Below, in pieces: positions 1 through 13,043 of a stretch of DNA of 64,000 bases. The position numbers and the translations under genes are program-made. The notes beneath the pieces are model-generated. The model was not told where the DNA came from, did not search any database, and worked only from the letters and a program-made list of their open reading frames with translations. The DNA is from Epiperipatus broadwayi (Eukaryota > Onychophora > Udeonychophora > Euonychophora > Peripatidae): positions 107,001 to 171,000 of the forward strand of contig JAQFVV010012667.1 in the NCBI GenBank assembly GCA_028023455.1, in the 5' to 3' direction. Position 1 is the first letter of the stretch. Each line of letters starts with the position of its first letter.

Positions 1-2056
1 TTGGATTACTTTCTTATTTCCATCTCATATTGTACACTTTGAGTTCATGTGATGTAGTGACAATGACTCACACAAAAGAAATGCAACATTTAAAACTCAA
101 GTTTACTTTGAAAACAACTTTAATCATATTATTTACAAAATATTATAATATATATTTTAACCAACAGGTAATTTAAAATAACAATAGTAATAAAGTTATA
201 TAGCAATATAATATAATATTATAAAAAAATGAAAAAGTTCCATTTCTTTTTATTTACGTTTTAGCTATTCACAATAAAAAAAAAGTATTACCTTTTTATG
301 TAATATAGTGCTCTTGTAATATTTACCTTTATATACTTTTTTTTTTGTTATCACAAAGCAGATGTTTTCCTTAGGTCATCATTCTTCCTCTTTTTTTTTT
401 TTACAACTAGGTGTTGAATTAGAAAGACAAAATAAACATAATAATTATTGTATTCATGCTTCAATACAATAATCTTATTATAATATGGTGAAATGTCACT
501 TTTTGTGTATTTTTAGATACCATAATATTCATCCTTTGATCTTTATTTATTTATTTTTTTCTAAGAAGATATTATGATAATAATTATAAAATCATCAATT
601 AGTTTTTCGATTTCAAACTCCATCTTCCTATAGTTTTATTTTCTATATATATATATATATATATAACCAATAAGAATTTATATAACCAATAAGAATTTTA
701 TACTATGTACTATTAAATCTGAACTCTTATATCTCCCTGCAATAGTTTTAATCTATAATTTATAAGATTCGGTGAAATATTAAAAGACCACCCTTTGGTG
801 TATTCTAAATAAACTACCTATCTCTGCTTTATATAACAACTTAATTATTACCTTCATATTTCTAACTTATATTCGTTTGATATCATTTTTATAACTAATT
901 GTTCTACAAATTACAAACTAAAATTACTTATAATTTCATATAACTATATTAAATTGTTCATCGTAAAACATAAGATCAAATTTAAAATAGCATCTTTTAT
1001 TGTTTTCAATATTGTACATTTAAACACCAATCTGTTCCCTTTTCATCATATACATATTGCCAACTACTTTTATGATACATTTCATTAAATCATTAACCCT
1101 ATCTTTTGATTTTAATTATATAACATTATTTGACAAAAACATAACTTTTAAAATAATTAATGGCATAGATAACCAAATTAAATCAAATATTAATTTTACT
1201 ATCTATTGAACAACCCCTCTCCCCTATTGTAATAACAACTATATTTAAAGTATGGAATTAATACACACACACAAATATTATGTTGCAATCTTTTTTTTCT
1301 CTCTTTTTTTAAGTTCCTAAACAAACAAACAAACAAAAAAAAAGTTAACTTTTACTGGAATTACAATCGTTCCACAGGATTCAGACTGGTTGCAGGATCA
1401 ACATTATTATCACTTTCATTTCAAACACTTGTTTCAAACACTCCACTAGTTGCATGTTAATATTACAATCATTTTTGCTCCATTTATTCTCATCTGAAGA
1501 GTATTACAACTATCAAAATTTATATGATGTCAGGTTATTGACAATGTAGCAGTTTTTTTGTTACTTTCCTTTAGTAGTTAAAGTTTATGTGCAACTTGTC
1601 TCATATGTTTGATTTAAATACTCCTTGCGCTAGTAATAAATGATTTAGTATTCAAATGATTCCTTACTTATTTTAATTAATATTATTATTAAAAAAACAT
1701 TTTCCATTTTCATTTGAACAGTAGAGTAATATTATCTTTCACATATGTTTACATTTCATAATGCACTAAAGTTTATTTCATCTGTTATTCAACAATTTAT
1801 TCTCCATTGCGTTTTTTATTCTTTATTCAATATTTTCTGGTATGGTTTTATATTTTTTTTTTCAGATAATAGATGTTTTCATTCACGCTAACAGACCACT
1901 GTTATTCAGTACACATATAAATATAATCATCATTTAACCTATATTAACACTCAGTATAATTTTTTTTTAACTTTATATAAAAGTATTACTAAAATTAATA
2001 TTGCTCAGTTTTAATCATTTCTTTAATTGAAATTTTATTCAAACATGCTTAAAGAT
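1..2056. other. AT-rich intergenic DNA, no gene seen
   Basis: Low-complexity AT-rich sequence with homopolymer runs, a short (TA)n tract near 645-664 followed by a short tandem duplication (about 665-700), and an AAAC microsatellite near 1321-1336. I recognise no coding region, RNA gene or transposon domain on either strand. Confidence 0.6.
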
Positions 2057-2356
2057 TTATCTTTGAATATAATGTATACTTTTCCATTCACACCTAGTTC
2101 TGTTATTATCTATTACTAGTTTAGTTCTAGATAATTTTAAAAGTGTATACTTATCTCTGTCAGAAATAAATTGCCTTTTATTTATCCCTGGCTGACAACT
2201 TGCTCTTGTCCAATTATTTTGACTCATATGGCACATGAATACTTCAACTCGTTTATCAATTAAATCCAGTGGAAACATACTACTTCCAAAGTGTTCTTTT
2301 ACTGAGTTTCTTCCTTGGTTACAATTTGGGATATACATACAATTTTTCCTCTTCAT
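2057..2356 (-). other. Unrecognised 99-codon open frame
   Basis: An open frame of 99 codons in somewhat less AT-biased DNA. The predicted peptide has several Cys, Arg and Asn residues but no domain that I recognise, no signal peptide and no clear membrane segment. It could be a remnant of a transposon protein or a chance frame; an overlapping plus-strand frame is equally anonymous. No neighbouring exon or repeat partner was found in the window. Confidence 0.15.
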
Positions 2357-2419
2357 TTTATATTATTTTCTCCATATAATGATTTCAAGAAATTTTCCAA
2401 GAACCATTAATTGTTGAGT

Positions 2420-3260
2420 TGCCCATAGAGATCAATTTAATTTACTGTTGCATTTTAATGAAGCTTTATCATTTAAATTATTAAGTAGACAAAATTCATT
2501 ATTTTTTTTTTGTCAAAATAATAATAATATTTAAGTAATTTTTTGCACACTTTTAGGATAACAAAAAAAAAACAAAACAAGTTACTTGTTTTTCATCTAT
2601 GTTTTTTTCTCCAATTTTAATATTACTTCAATTTTTCTTAGCAATTGTCTGCTCACTGTTTATTGGTTACCCCCCTCCACCTTTTCTGCTTTTAAAATCT
2701 TTACTTAGTTGCTAATATTTGATCTATTTTAAAACAATATTTTCAGTTTTAAAATATTTCTCAATAAAAATAATTCCTTTTGGAAACTGAATAAAATACA
2801 ATTTAGTTTAGATCATTTTGGTTTTATTTTTTATACAAACTAAATTCGATATTACTTTTATGATTTTTTAATCATCAAATTCATAAAATAAATATTAATC
2901 ATTTATTTTTAAACATAACTTAAGATTTAATTAGAAATAATAATTGCTTTTATAATATTAGATGCACACAGACAACAATTATCTATCAATATAATGCATA
3001 TTTGTTTAGAAAATTAAATTTGATCTTCATTATAATTTTAAATGCTATCAAACATTTACTTATTTGTAACTCTAATAAATTTATAGTTTATTCTTTTATC
3101 TTTTATGTACATTTGAAACCAATTACTTTGTCCAGCATTTATATCCTTTATATGATTTTAAATTGACTAAACCTAAGTTCAAACTTTATAATATCTAAAA
3201 TGACAATTTCTTTTTATAGCTTAACCCATAAACCACTAATTATATTATTGATTGTGTGAG
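2420..3260. other. AT-rich intergenic DNA
   Basis: AT-rich sequence with poly-A and poly-T runs. I see no domain, RNA gene or repeat partner here. Confidence 0.5.
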
Positions 3261-3261
3261 T

Positions 3262-3975
3262 TAAAAATCAAAGCTTTTAATTGGCCAACTCACAAACTGA
3301 AGACAAAGCCAATTGTCAAAATATATTTGCCTATAATATTAAATTCACTTCAGATTTGTTTATAAAAAGTATATTAATAATTTGTCAGGTTATGAAAGTG
3401 AACGAAAGTTCTTTCAAAAATAAATTGCTATTTATTTATTATAAAATATTCAATTTTGGCAAATTTAAAAGTGAACATACAAACAAAGAGGTCTGACATA
3501 AATGCTTTTTTTTTCAGTTTTATATTATGGAAAAGTAAATATTTTTTTTGCTAAAATCTTCAATAGTTTTACTAAAATCTTCAATATTTTTCTAAAATAA
3601 TTTTGTTTTTTTAGCATATTATATGAAAATAATTTGTAATTTCTCAAAATATACTTTTATAATACTTTAAATCATATTCGAAATAAAAATCTCAGCGTTT
3701 GTCTATATTTTCTTTGATCAGGTGTTTTCTTTGTTCTTTCCAGCCAATCAGAATGTCTTTGTTGTCTGAGAGCCGACTGAGAGCCAATCACCGACAACCT
3801 TACTTTTTTGTTTAGCTTTAGAGGCTGTTTATTAATGTTTTACTTGTAAAATAATTCAGAAGAGGGCAGCATCTTACAGAACTTTTAAAAACCTAACTAG
3901 TAAGCGTAAAACATCTATCCTAACATTAAAAATAATGGAATTAGAGTGACGTCAATTGTTGATGAGAGGTCTCAT
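3262..3975 (+). repeat. Unclassified 0.7-kb dispersed repeat, copy 1
   Basis: About 0.7 kb that aligns end to end, in the same orientation, with 46637-47340. Shared landmarks are a block with ATTAATAATTTGTCAGGTTATG near 3375, two near-identical CTAAAATCTT units near 3550-3590, a GCCAATC-containing block near 3745-3800, and the block GAGGGCAGCATCTTACAGAA near 3863. The 3' third is clearly less AT-rich than its surroundings. No transposase or reverse transcriptase frame is visible, and the 71-codon frame at 3281-3496 is not preserved in the second copy. It could be a non-autonomous DNA transposon, a solo LTR or a family-specific UTR; I cannot classify it. Confidence 0.75.
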
Positions 3976-4204
3976 AAGAGGCGGGCTGAGTTTATAAGTA
4001 CCTATTTTTTTGATTTAATAGAATTTAAAATTATACATCTCTAAATTTTATTTCCAATTTGTTTTATATGTATAATGAGAAAATGTTTTTTCACCAAATT
4101 GATCTTGAATCATTTTACTTACATATTGAAGCTATATTTTTGAATGATGTTCCAAACATATTTAAGAAAAAATGTATGAATTATATGCAAATTATATGCA
4201 GTAA

Positions 4205-4300
4205 CTATATTGGGATTCAAAATTGTTTAATAACAATTATGTGCTAGTATGAGATAGTAATCATGTGATGTTTAGTGGTTATATTGGGATTAAGATACTT
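4205..4300 (+). repeat. Partial copy of the 41-43 kb dispersed family
   Basis: The stretch from TTTAATAACAATTATGTGC to ATGTGATGTTTAGTGGTT matches the minus strand of 42950-43010 and part of 42085-42110. A shorter, more diverged match lies near 5105-5140. The fragment does not contain the hammerhead-like segment found in the fuller copies at 41-43 kb. Confidence 0.55.
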
Positions 4301-4329
4301 GAAATGTAGGTGCCCTCCACAGATAAATA

Positions 4330-5340
4330 AATTACCAATAAAAATAATTTTGAGATTTAAAAAATGAAAATTGACTTTTTATTTTAAATTAATTGACTCT
4401 AGAATATCATATATATTTGTGAGATTTATTAAATCTATTTTTGGGTGTGTTACATCAATTGCATATGTAATTGAGAATTCTTGATAAATTGAAATTTTTC
4501 TGCCAGGGTTACAAATGTGGTAGTGATAACCATTTTATCATGCTTCTATGATTATGCACAGAATTATTTATATTTAACGGGTTATTCTGTGAAATTAAAT
4601 TTATAATTGTTGAGTTGCATGTTTGTGCAAATTTACACTTATGTCAGCTTATCATTAGTAATAGTCAGGAAGAAATTTTTTTATTTTTCAAAATTTGAAT
4701 GATTATAAAGTCTATAAATAAAGTATATGAAAAAATAATTTGGTAATTTTTTTTTGTATCATCATTTCTTCCATTTTAATATTCTGCCAACATTTTGATC
4801 ATTGCAGTGCATAATATCATCAATAAAGTATTTATATTACTTTTAAATACTAGGAAAAATCATTTATGTCTTATTTATATATGAGGTTATACACTGCATT
4901 TTTTTTTTAAAAAAAATTTCTTTGTCAACTTCTCTACAGATACAATTCTTTTTTAATAATTAATTTTCAATAAGGGAAGCTTATTTAAACTATATCATTT
5001 TTCTAAAAATGTATTTTAGCAGACTAAGTGATATGTTTTAATCATCACCACAATCATTATTAGCCATAGATCAAGTGCAAAATGTTTTCTCCAGTTTTAC
5101 TTTAGTTAAGATGGTGGTCATGTGATGTTTATTGACTTAAAGCCTCTCTATCCATATTAAACTGGCAAACTTTTTTTATTTAATTCACATATTTCTTACG
5201 ATCTATTCAATTTAAAACTACTGACAGTTCATCTATTGACACTATTTTAGTACTATTTTCAATGGCAGTTTCAGTTCAGTCTTTTAATTTTTTTTATTAA
5301 TATTAATGACATTTGTTTGTTTTCTCAGTCATAAATTACG
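4330..5340. other. AT-rich intergenic DNA
   Basis: Mostly AT-rich, with a small diverged fragment of the 41-43 kb family near 5080-5150 (ATGGTGGTCATGTGATGTTTA). No coding region recognised. Confidence 0.5.
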
Positions 5341-6510
5341 TTATTGGGTTTTTTCTTCGTCTATGCTTTATTGAGTGATCTAAAGTCATTATATGCTCTT
5401 CCATTAAGTATCCAAGACTCAGATTCATAAATACATACTGGTAAAAACTGTTTATTAAAAACAATTCCATTCAAACATATATGCATATTTCTATTTAGTA
5501 TTAAATTATTTTTATGAAATACAATCCATCCAAGTTTAATTCTAAGATTAATTTTATCCATTATATTTTCATTTATATAAGTCATCTGATCCATGATTCT
5601 GTAATTAACAGCTTCTTTTTATTCATGACTATCAATCTTTATTTTCTTTTTCTGACTAATTTACTTAATTTTATATTATAATTTTTGCGTCATAAAGCAA
5701 ATACATCATCTGCAAAATGGTAAAAAGTTTAATAATATCCATTTACTTTTATTTTTTATCTCTCCGTATTAATCTACAAAATATTTCTTATAATTATCAT
5801 TGAATGACTGTGTTTATATACTCTTCTCAGTGTTATTGTTCTTAGTATCACTATATAATCTAATAACTGTTGTTACATATTGATAAATATTATTAAAATA
5901 TAATAATTCTGGATCTATATTTTGACGATTTCATGATTAATCACTATAGAAAAGCTCATGCAATTGATCACCTTTTCATAATCTACAAATCCAAATACAT
6001 AATGACAATTCATATTTACTAATCTTTTTTATAACTTTTCTTAAAATGCACTAAAACTAACTTTCACTTCAATATTTTTTTCTCAATTGGTTAAAATTTA
6101 AAGTTTGTTGTAGATAAATTGTAGTTATGTTGTAAAGAGATTGATATCTTTTTTATCACCTTTCTTAAATATCATTATTGCATTCCTCCAGTTTTCTGGT
6201 ATATTTTTATAACTAATATATCTGATAAATAATTTTGCCAACAATTTTTTTTATATTTTCACCTGATTATTTTAAAATATCAATAATAAGTTCATCATTT
6301 CTTGGAGCATTTTTCTTCTTCATAAACACTTGAATATTCAGAAATTGTATTAATCATAGTGGATACTTTATTTTAATGGTCTTTATTACAATATAATTAT
6401 TTTAGAACTTTTCAGCATATTTCATAATATTATCTATCTTTTTAATAATTTCATCTTTTCTTTTTATAGCTAAAACATTTTTTTTCAATATCAGTATATT
6501 GTTTTACACT

Positions 6511-6580
6511 TTTTTTTTAATATGTCAAATGCATTGACCAGGAAGCGAACCCAGGCCAGCTGCTTGGAAGGCAGCTATGC
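6511..6580 (-). mobile_element. tRNA-Gly-derived short SINE, 5'-truncated
   Basis: On the minus strand this reads GCATAGCTGCCTTCCAAGCA, then a T-arm with GGGTTCGCTTCC, then GGTCAATGC, a short linker and poly-A. The anticodon loop is CTTCCAA (anticodon TCC), which identifies tRNA-Gly(TCC) as the source. The D-arm half is missing. The linker (TTTGACATATT before the A-run) resembles those of the copies at 16.3 and 50.1 kb. It sits inside the decayed RTE. A possible imperfect target duplication (ACACT) flanks it. Confidence 0.7.
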
Positions 6581-7316
6581 TAAACACTTATTCTCTTCTA
6601 TAACTTTCTTTGTCAATTTACAATTATATTTTCTTATATTATTATTAACTTTTTATAATATTTTACTAAAACTTACTTAGACATTCTTAATGACTCAAAA
6701 AAATGTATAACTACATTTTTTATACTCTATGTTGTTTCAGTAGAAAAGTTAATGGTAAATTCTGGATTTTTTATACCAACTATTAATTTGCATTAAATAA
6801 TTATATGTATTTGTTATTCAGGAGTTCATAAAAAGTTGTGCCAGAACTGTAATTGATTCAAGAATCTTACACACCCAGAGTTTAACATTCTTCAACTGTG
6901 TTAATCTGTGAAAGATATTTATGGCATTAATATCAGTCAAGACTGAATTATCTTCAAATTAATATTTTAATATGATTTGTAAATCTTAATTTAAAATCAA
7001 TGGTATCTTGCTGAAAATTAAAAATGTCAATTATAAATAATGCCTTTCTTAATAATTTCTGTCATCTAGTTTTTATTTACACATATATCTCACTAATTGA
7101 TGATCATTTTCTACATTGAATCTATTGAAGACATTACAATCTTAAAGTACAAATTATCTATAGTCAAAAAATAATCCAATTCTGTTGCACTTTGTTTAGG
7201 TACTTACATGTTCATTTCTATTTAGTATTTTTCTCAAAGAAAGAATTATATGGACTGTTATGATAGGATTGAACTAATGTGAAGGATGCACTGAGATAAG
7301 TTTAACTAACTGTTGG

Positions 7317-7417
<101 letters not shown>

Positions 7418-8534
7418 CTTGATCTTTTATTTGTATTATCTTAATATGAATAATCAAACATCACATTTCTGTCATCTTATTCAATTTTTCTCCCAGCACT
7501 TTCATAGTTTTTTTTTCATTTATCATTTCAAAATAAAATGTCTCCATCACAATATAAAAATGTGACTTGGTCTGATCAAAGAAATTTTGTACACTCATAT
7601 AATAATTTTATACTTTTTCATGACAATAATACCTTTTTAAGAATAAATCTGAATTATTTGCATTTAGTAATTTTCATTTATTTTAATAAAAAATGTTGCT
7701 ACTCTATTCTGACATATCATCAATTTTTACATTATTGCTGTTTGACTTTTTATTTATAATGAAACCTATACCACTTGTACTTTAGTATTGATACCTTTGG
7801 AATAAAGTACATATCTACTTTTTAAATCAATTATATATTCAGCTTTACTTTCAAATTTACAAAGTCTAACAATACCCCATTTAATTTTAACAAGTATTTT
7901 TTTTAATTCATGCACTCTCTCTTTGCTTGAAGGTGATATATAGTTGTAATCATCTAAGTAATAGACCATTAAATGTAAATCTGGATTTCCAACCAGGGAG
8001 TCTTTATTATTCTCTATCTTCAGCCTGTGATTGCTGTCATGGCTCATGATTCTATGATCTTCTATGAATAAGGGCCAAAATTTAAGTTAGTCTGGCATTT
8101 TTTGTAAATTTCTATAAGAAAAAAATGTATATTCAAAAACATTCATCATGCCTTCAATAAATCTTAATATATATTTCACTTAAGACCTATCAGCCAATTT
8201 GGAAAAAGAAATCCATGATATTTCTTATTCTAATTTTATGGGGAAAAGAAAGTAAATTCATTTTTCTGGATAATTCATGTTAATAAGCAGTTCTTCTATG
8301 TTTGTTAGAGATATAAATTATCATCAGATAGTTGTAATAGCAACAATAATGTATGGAGTGAACATTAGGAATTTGTCCTGTTTATTTCCTTTAAGCATCA
8401 AACAAGAATCAAAGGATCTCCTTTGTTTATGTTTTTATATACGGTTGAATTTAAAAATTGTTTGTAGTACAGTGCATTTACTATTCTCAGATAAAGTTTT
8501 ATATGCTCTGTGTGATTTAGTGAAATGAAAAAGT

Positions 8535-8618
8535 GATATATTTAAGAGATACTGATATCTAAACAATTTTTCATGATAGATTTAAGAGATACTGACATCT
8601 AAACAATTTCTCACTCGA
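8535..8618 (+). repeat. Two-copy 40-bp tandem duplication
   Basis: TTTAAGAGATACTGAYATCT followed by AAACAATTT occurs twice with a period of about 40 bp, just upstream of the plus-strand RTE fragment. Confidence 0.75.
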
Positions 8619-8639
8619 GTTAAATAAAACAAATATTAG

Positions 8640-9272
8640 TTTAATATGAAAATAAAGATTGATTATGATGAGTTAAAAGAAGTTAACAGCTACAAATATA
8701 TAGGTCAAATTATTAATACAGATTTAAAGATAATGGATGGAATTAATCATAGAATTAAACTTGGTTAAAGTGCTTTTGGTAGTAATAACTTGCTACTAAA
8801 AGGGAATATGCATATGTGTTTGAAAACAAAGGTTTTTAATAAATTTGTTTTACTAATTCTTACTTATGTATTTGAGACTTGGACACTTAATAAAAGAGCA
8901 ATACAGAGACTCCAGACCACTCAAAGAAGTATGAAGAGGTGCATGTTGGAAGTAACAAGAAGGGATCAAGAATGTAATGTATGGGTAAGAAAACAAACAG
9001 GTGTCACTGACCTCACTGAAAAAATTAAACGATTGGAGTTGGGCTGGACATATTACTAGAAGAGATGATAATACATGGACAATTGGAATCTTAAACTGGA
9101 TTCCAAGAGATTGTAAAAGACCCAGAAAGAGACCACATGTGAGATGGATGGATGAAATAAGAAAGTGTGCAGAGGTGATGTGGAAAAGAAAAGCTAAAGA
9201 TCGGAGAAGATGGATTAAACTCAGATCGACCTTCATCTTGCAATGAATTGATAATGGTTGATGATGATTAGT
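8640..9272 (+). pseudogene. RTE-like retrotransposon 3' fragment
   Basis: Plus-strand remnant of the C-terminal end of an RTE-like reverse transcriptase. It reads from DELKEVNSYKYIGQIIN through RIKLG, a stop codon, then GNMHMCLKTKVFNKFVLLILTY, ETWTLNKRAIQRLQTTQRSM, TGVTDLTEKIKRLE, and after a frameshift near 9035-9045 WAGHITRRDDNTWT and PRKRPHVRWMDEIRKCAEV to a stop near 9246. This tail is typical of RTE endonuclease/RT proteins. It has lost everything upstream of the connection domain, as expected of 5'-truncated insertions. The TGATGATGATTA end is the microsatellite-like 3' terminus also seen at 54.48 kb. It lies head-to-head with the minus-strand copy at 5.35-8.05 kb. Confidence 0.85.
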
Positions 9273-9274
9273 TT

Positions 9275-11067
9275 AATTGAATTCAACTAGATGATTTAAC
9301 AAGAAAACTACCATGCATTTTATTTATTAAAACAAATTTTGTAACAGTAACCCCAGGATTTTTTCGAGACTGAAAAATAAAAAGTTCATTATAACCACCC
9401 TTGTTATTTGGTGATACATTTTAATAATGGTATACTCTTTTAAAAAATTTTAAAATATTTTTTAATTAAATTTATATATATATATAATATTAGTGATAGT
9501 TTTTTTTAAAATTCAATTATAATTGTCTTTTACAACAGAAAATATAAAAAAAAAAATAGGTAATCAAATATTCAGTTTCTTTTAAGAACATTCCTAGTTG
9601 AAAAAAAAAAAATAGATTATGGAATGGAATTGTTGTACATAACCTGTCATTTTCGTGCTGAAACGTCACCTGACTTCCAGTACGATAACTTTTATAAAAA
9701 TAAATTTATTTGAACATGATAAAATGCGATGTCTTTCTAAAATGATACAAAATTGCAATCATAATTAAAATATTGTTTGATTGGTTAATTTTTCAAAATT
9801 TTTAAAAAGTTTTTAAAATTATTCCACATACACTCACACGGAATATTTAACGATATAATTTTTACTGTAATAAAACTTCTTTAAAAAAAATAAGAAAAAA
9901 AATTATGCTAAAGGATATTTTCCCTCCTGAAAATCAAATTTAAATTGAATTAATCTAGCTGTAAACTTTGAGTATTTGTAAAATTTTCTCCCTCCTCCCC
10001 TTACCCTAATAAAGTTCATTCTCTCATCTATAATTTATATTTTATTAAAAAGAAAATTGGAAACATTATTGATTATTTCAAGTTGGTTAAAAAAATTATA
10101 AAATACTTTAACCATTTTTGAAATAGATAAGAAAAGGCTGAAAGCAGCCTGTAAATGCATAATGTATTTTATCCTCAAACGAAGAGATATGTGGCCATTT
10201 TAAAACATGCTTTCTCCTTGGAGCTAGTATAATATTTTTTTTTTCTAGATTTATATGACAAAAATATGTTTAGTTGTTAGCAGGTTGAAGACTTTATCAT
10301 AAATATAGTGTTTCTAAGCCGTATTTGATGATGCCTATTATATATAATATACATACGACCCATTGTTGAAAATGCAAAAATTAAATTATAAATAATATTT
10401 ACTTTTAATGTTTTATCGAAATAAATTATATTTCAAGAGCAAGTCATTTGTTGATAACAATGACAAAACACCAAACTCCAATTTTACAGTTGTAATTAAT
10501 TATCTCCACTCTATACAAATCCTCTAGATCTATATTATACATATAATCCTTGTATTCAAATTACATGTAATAGATAATAATAATAATCAGGCAGATCAGC
10601 TGATATAAGTAAAATAAATAATATTATTTTAGAGCTGTAACAGACTGAAATGAATAAAAATCTATTATTCTGTATGTGAATTTTTATCTGAAGTTTTATC
10701 AGATAATATCACAGTATTTACCACTTTTTAATAAGATAATTAAACCCTTATAAACATGAATAACATTGCCAAACAATAATATTATGTTAAATGTACTTTT
10801 TAATGCTAAAAGTAAATATTAAATGTTATTGTCCTTATCAAGTTACTAATTTATTTGTCATTTTTGTATAGATATGAGACAGAAGTTGGATATAACATAT
10901 TAACTCAAAAACTTTTGTAAAATTAATACGATTAATTTTTTTAAGGAATTGTTGGTTGAATAAATTTGATCAGAACACCATAATTAATTCAAGTATCTAT
11001 GCATCAATCAGATCCTAAACAATTTATTTGTCAATACTATACTGCTAACAAATAGAGTAAGTTGCTA

Positions 11068-11110
<43 letters not shown>

Positions 11111-12330
11111 TGTTATACCAGTGTGGTGTAGTTTTTATGTCACTGTTATAAATATACACTGCATGTGTGAGGATAAAATTTTCAAATAAAAATCAGACCT
11201 CTAACAATGTATAAACACATTAAAAAACCTTTTTTTTTAAAAAAAAAATACAATAATTAATTGTTAATAAAATGAGTTACAATGAGACTTATTTTTTTAA
11301 TTATTTCTTTGTTGAAATGTTTAAATATATATTTTAAGTATGAAGAATCACATAACTTTATTTATTTTTCTAAAATTCAATAATTAAAATTTTGTTTCAA
11401 AAGAAAAAACACATTTGTTTTAAATTTTAAAATAATACTTTGATATTTTGATTATTTTTTAATGGTTTATTATTGTATTTTGTTATTTGATGTTATAGAA
11501 AATCAAATGCTTTATCATTTTTAAAATCAAGCACATAATATAAAATTATTACAGATATATTTCTCAATTTATAAATTTAAAATGAATCTATTTTATATGT
11601 ATAAAATGATAAGTGAAACAGAAGTAGCACCAAATGGCATAGTTCACTAAAAAATCCCTGATGCAAATTGTTACTAAGCAACTGAAATGGTCATCCTTAT
11701 AAAAGATAAATTATTGTTATAATCTGATAGAAAAAAATATATGTAGTAAAAAATATATATAGTATTCTGAAAAGAGTTAATAATTATTTATTTAACAATA
11801 AATTTGTTCTGGTGTTATTAAATAAATATATATTAAAGAAAAAAAGTTGAATTTAATGAAACAGTTAGAGACTTATTTAATGTGGGGGGAATATAGAACT
11901 TGAATTTATCCTCATGGACAAATAATAATTTATTCCTGAGAATTTTTTGTAACTTATTTTTTAAGTTTCTAATATATATGATTTCAGAATTGCAAAATAA
12001 ACCTTTTAAGCAGAAACACAGTATCAGTAATAAAAACTATTAATAATTATTTATCTAGCACTAAATTTGATATGACCCAATTAATAAAAGAAAATGTAGA
12101 GTGTGCATATAAAATATATGTTAAATTTAAAAAAAGTCATAATCAGCATTTTATTTTATTTTCTTGCCTTTAGGAAAAAAGAATAACAGAATATAGTAAG
12201 ACGTAGGGGCATAGTCCCCTAATAAATTATAAAAAATATACAATGCATTTTCATTTTATAATGTTATTTGTGAATTTCTGTGTAAAAATTTCAAAACCCT
12301 ATATGAATGGCTTATCAATAATAAATATAA
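9275..12330. other. AT-rich intergenic DNA
   Basis: Three kilobases of AT-rich sequence with poly-A/T runs and the (ATT)n tract listed separately. I see no coding domain, RNA gene or repeat partner elsewhere in the window. Confidence 0.5.
11069..11110. repeat. (ATT)n microsatellite
   Basis: Fourteen uninterrupted TTA/ATT units. Confidence 0.95.
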
Positions 12331-12331
12331 T

Positions 12332-13012
12332 ATTTAATTAAATACAAGTATAATTTATATATTTGGAGTTTGGATCTAATTATAAGGAACATGATCACTG
12401 ACTTTTAAGCTCCCTTCAGCTATCTGCTCTATCTCGTACAACCAGTCGACATGACCACACATATGTGAAAATTATAAATGATCTCCAATATATGCAGTTT
12501 ATGCTGAACACCAGCACTTATTAGTGGGTCCATATTATCATATCCTACTCACATATATAATCAGTTTTTGGTTTATATTAAGATAGCAAATCTTCAAACT
12601 TTAATGGGCATGTTTCAATACACTCTACCCTCCAACTCTTCAGCCATCCATACCATTAAAAATCTGATGATGGAATGCCAAAAATATCTTACTGATGTCA
12701 ATATTATTGTTATGCCCATGTTGACTTTAAATCATTCTGACTTCTCATATATAGGATATTATCTATTCAAATACACAGAAGAGGAATGGGCCTGATACAA
12801 GCTGAATTTGTAATATTTGATTAAATATAAGTATAATTTATATACTTCGAGTTTAGAAGTGACCATAATGAATTAGAACATAGACTTTCAAACTCCTTTC
12901 AGCTATTCTCTCTGTCTTATACAACCAATACACATGACTACAGACATGTGAAAAAAAAATTATATACAATATATGTATTTTGTCCTGAATCTGCACTCAT
13001 CTGTTGGTCCAG

Positions 13013-13043
<31 letters not shown>

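Noticed and set aside
3955-3985. TTGATGAGAGGTCTCATAAG as a hammerhead-like fold in the 0.7-kb repeat
   Set aside because: The core has changes at conserved positions and the second copy does not keep the fold.
8853-9236. 127-codon minus-strand frame
   Set aside because: It is antisense to the RTE C-terminal fragment, whose sense strand has clear family motifs.
12663-12690. CTGATGATGG in the 480-bp tandem family as a hammerhead core
   Set aside because: No GAAA follows a pairable stem II, and other copies do not keep CTGATGA.
12568-12795. Possible small conserved protein with NIIVMPMLTL, also near 52800-52880
   Set aside because: The shared peptide reflects DNA similarity between copies of the 480-bp repeat; the copy near 13740-13770 has a stop in the same frame and there is no conserved start.
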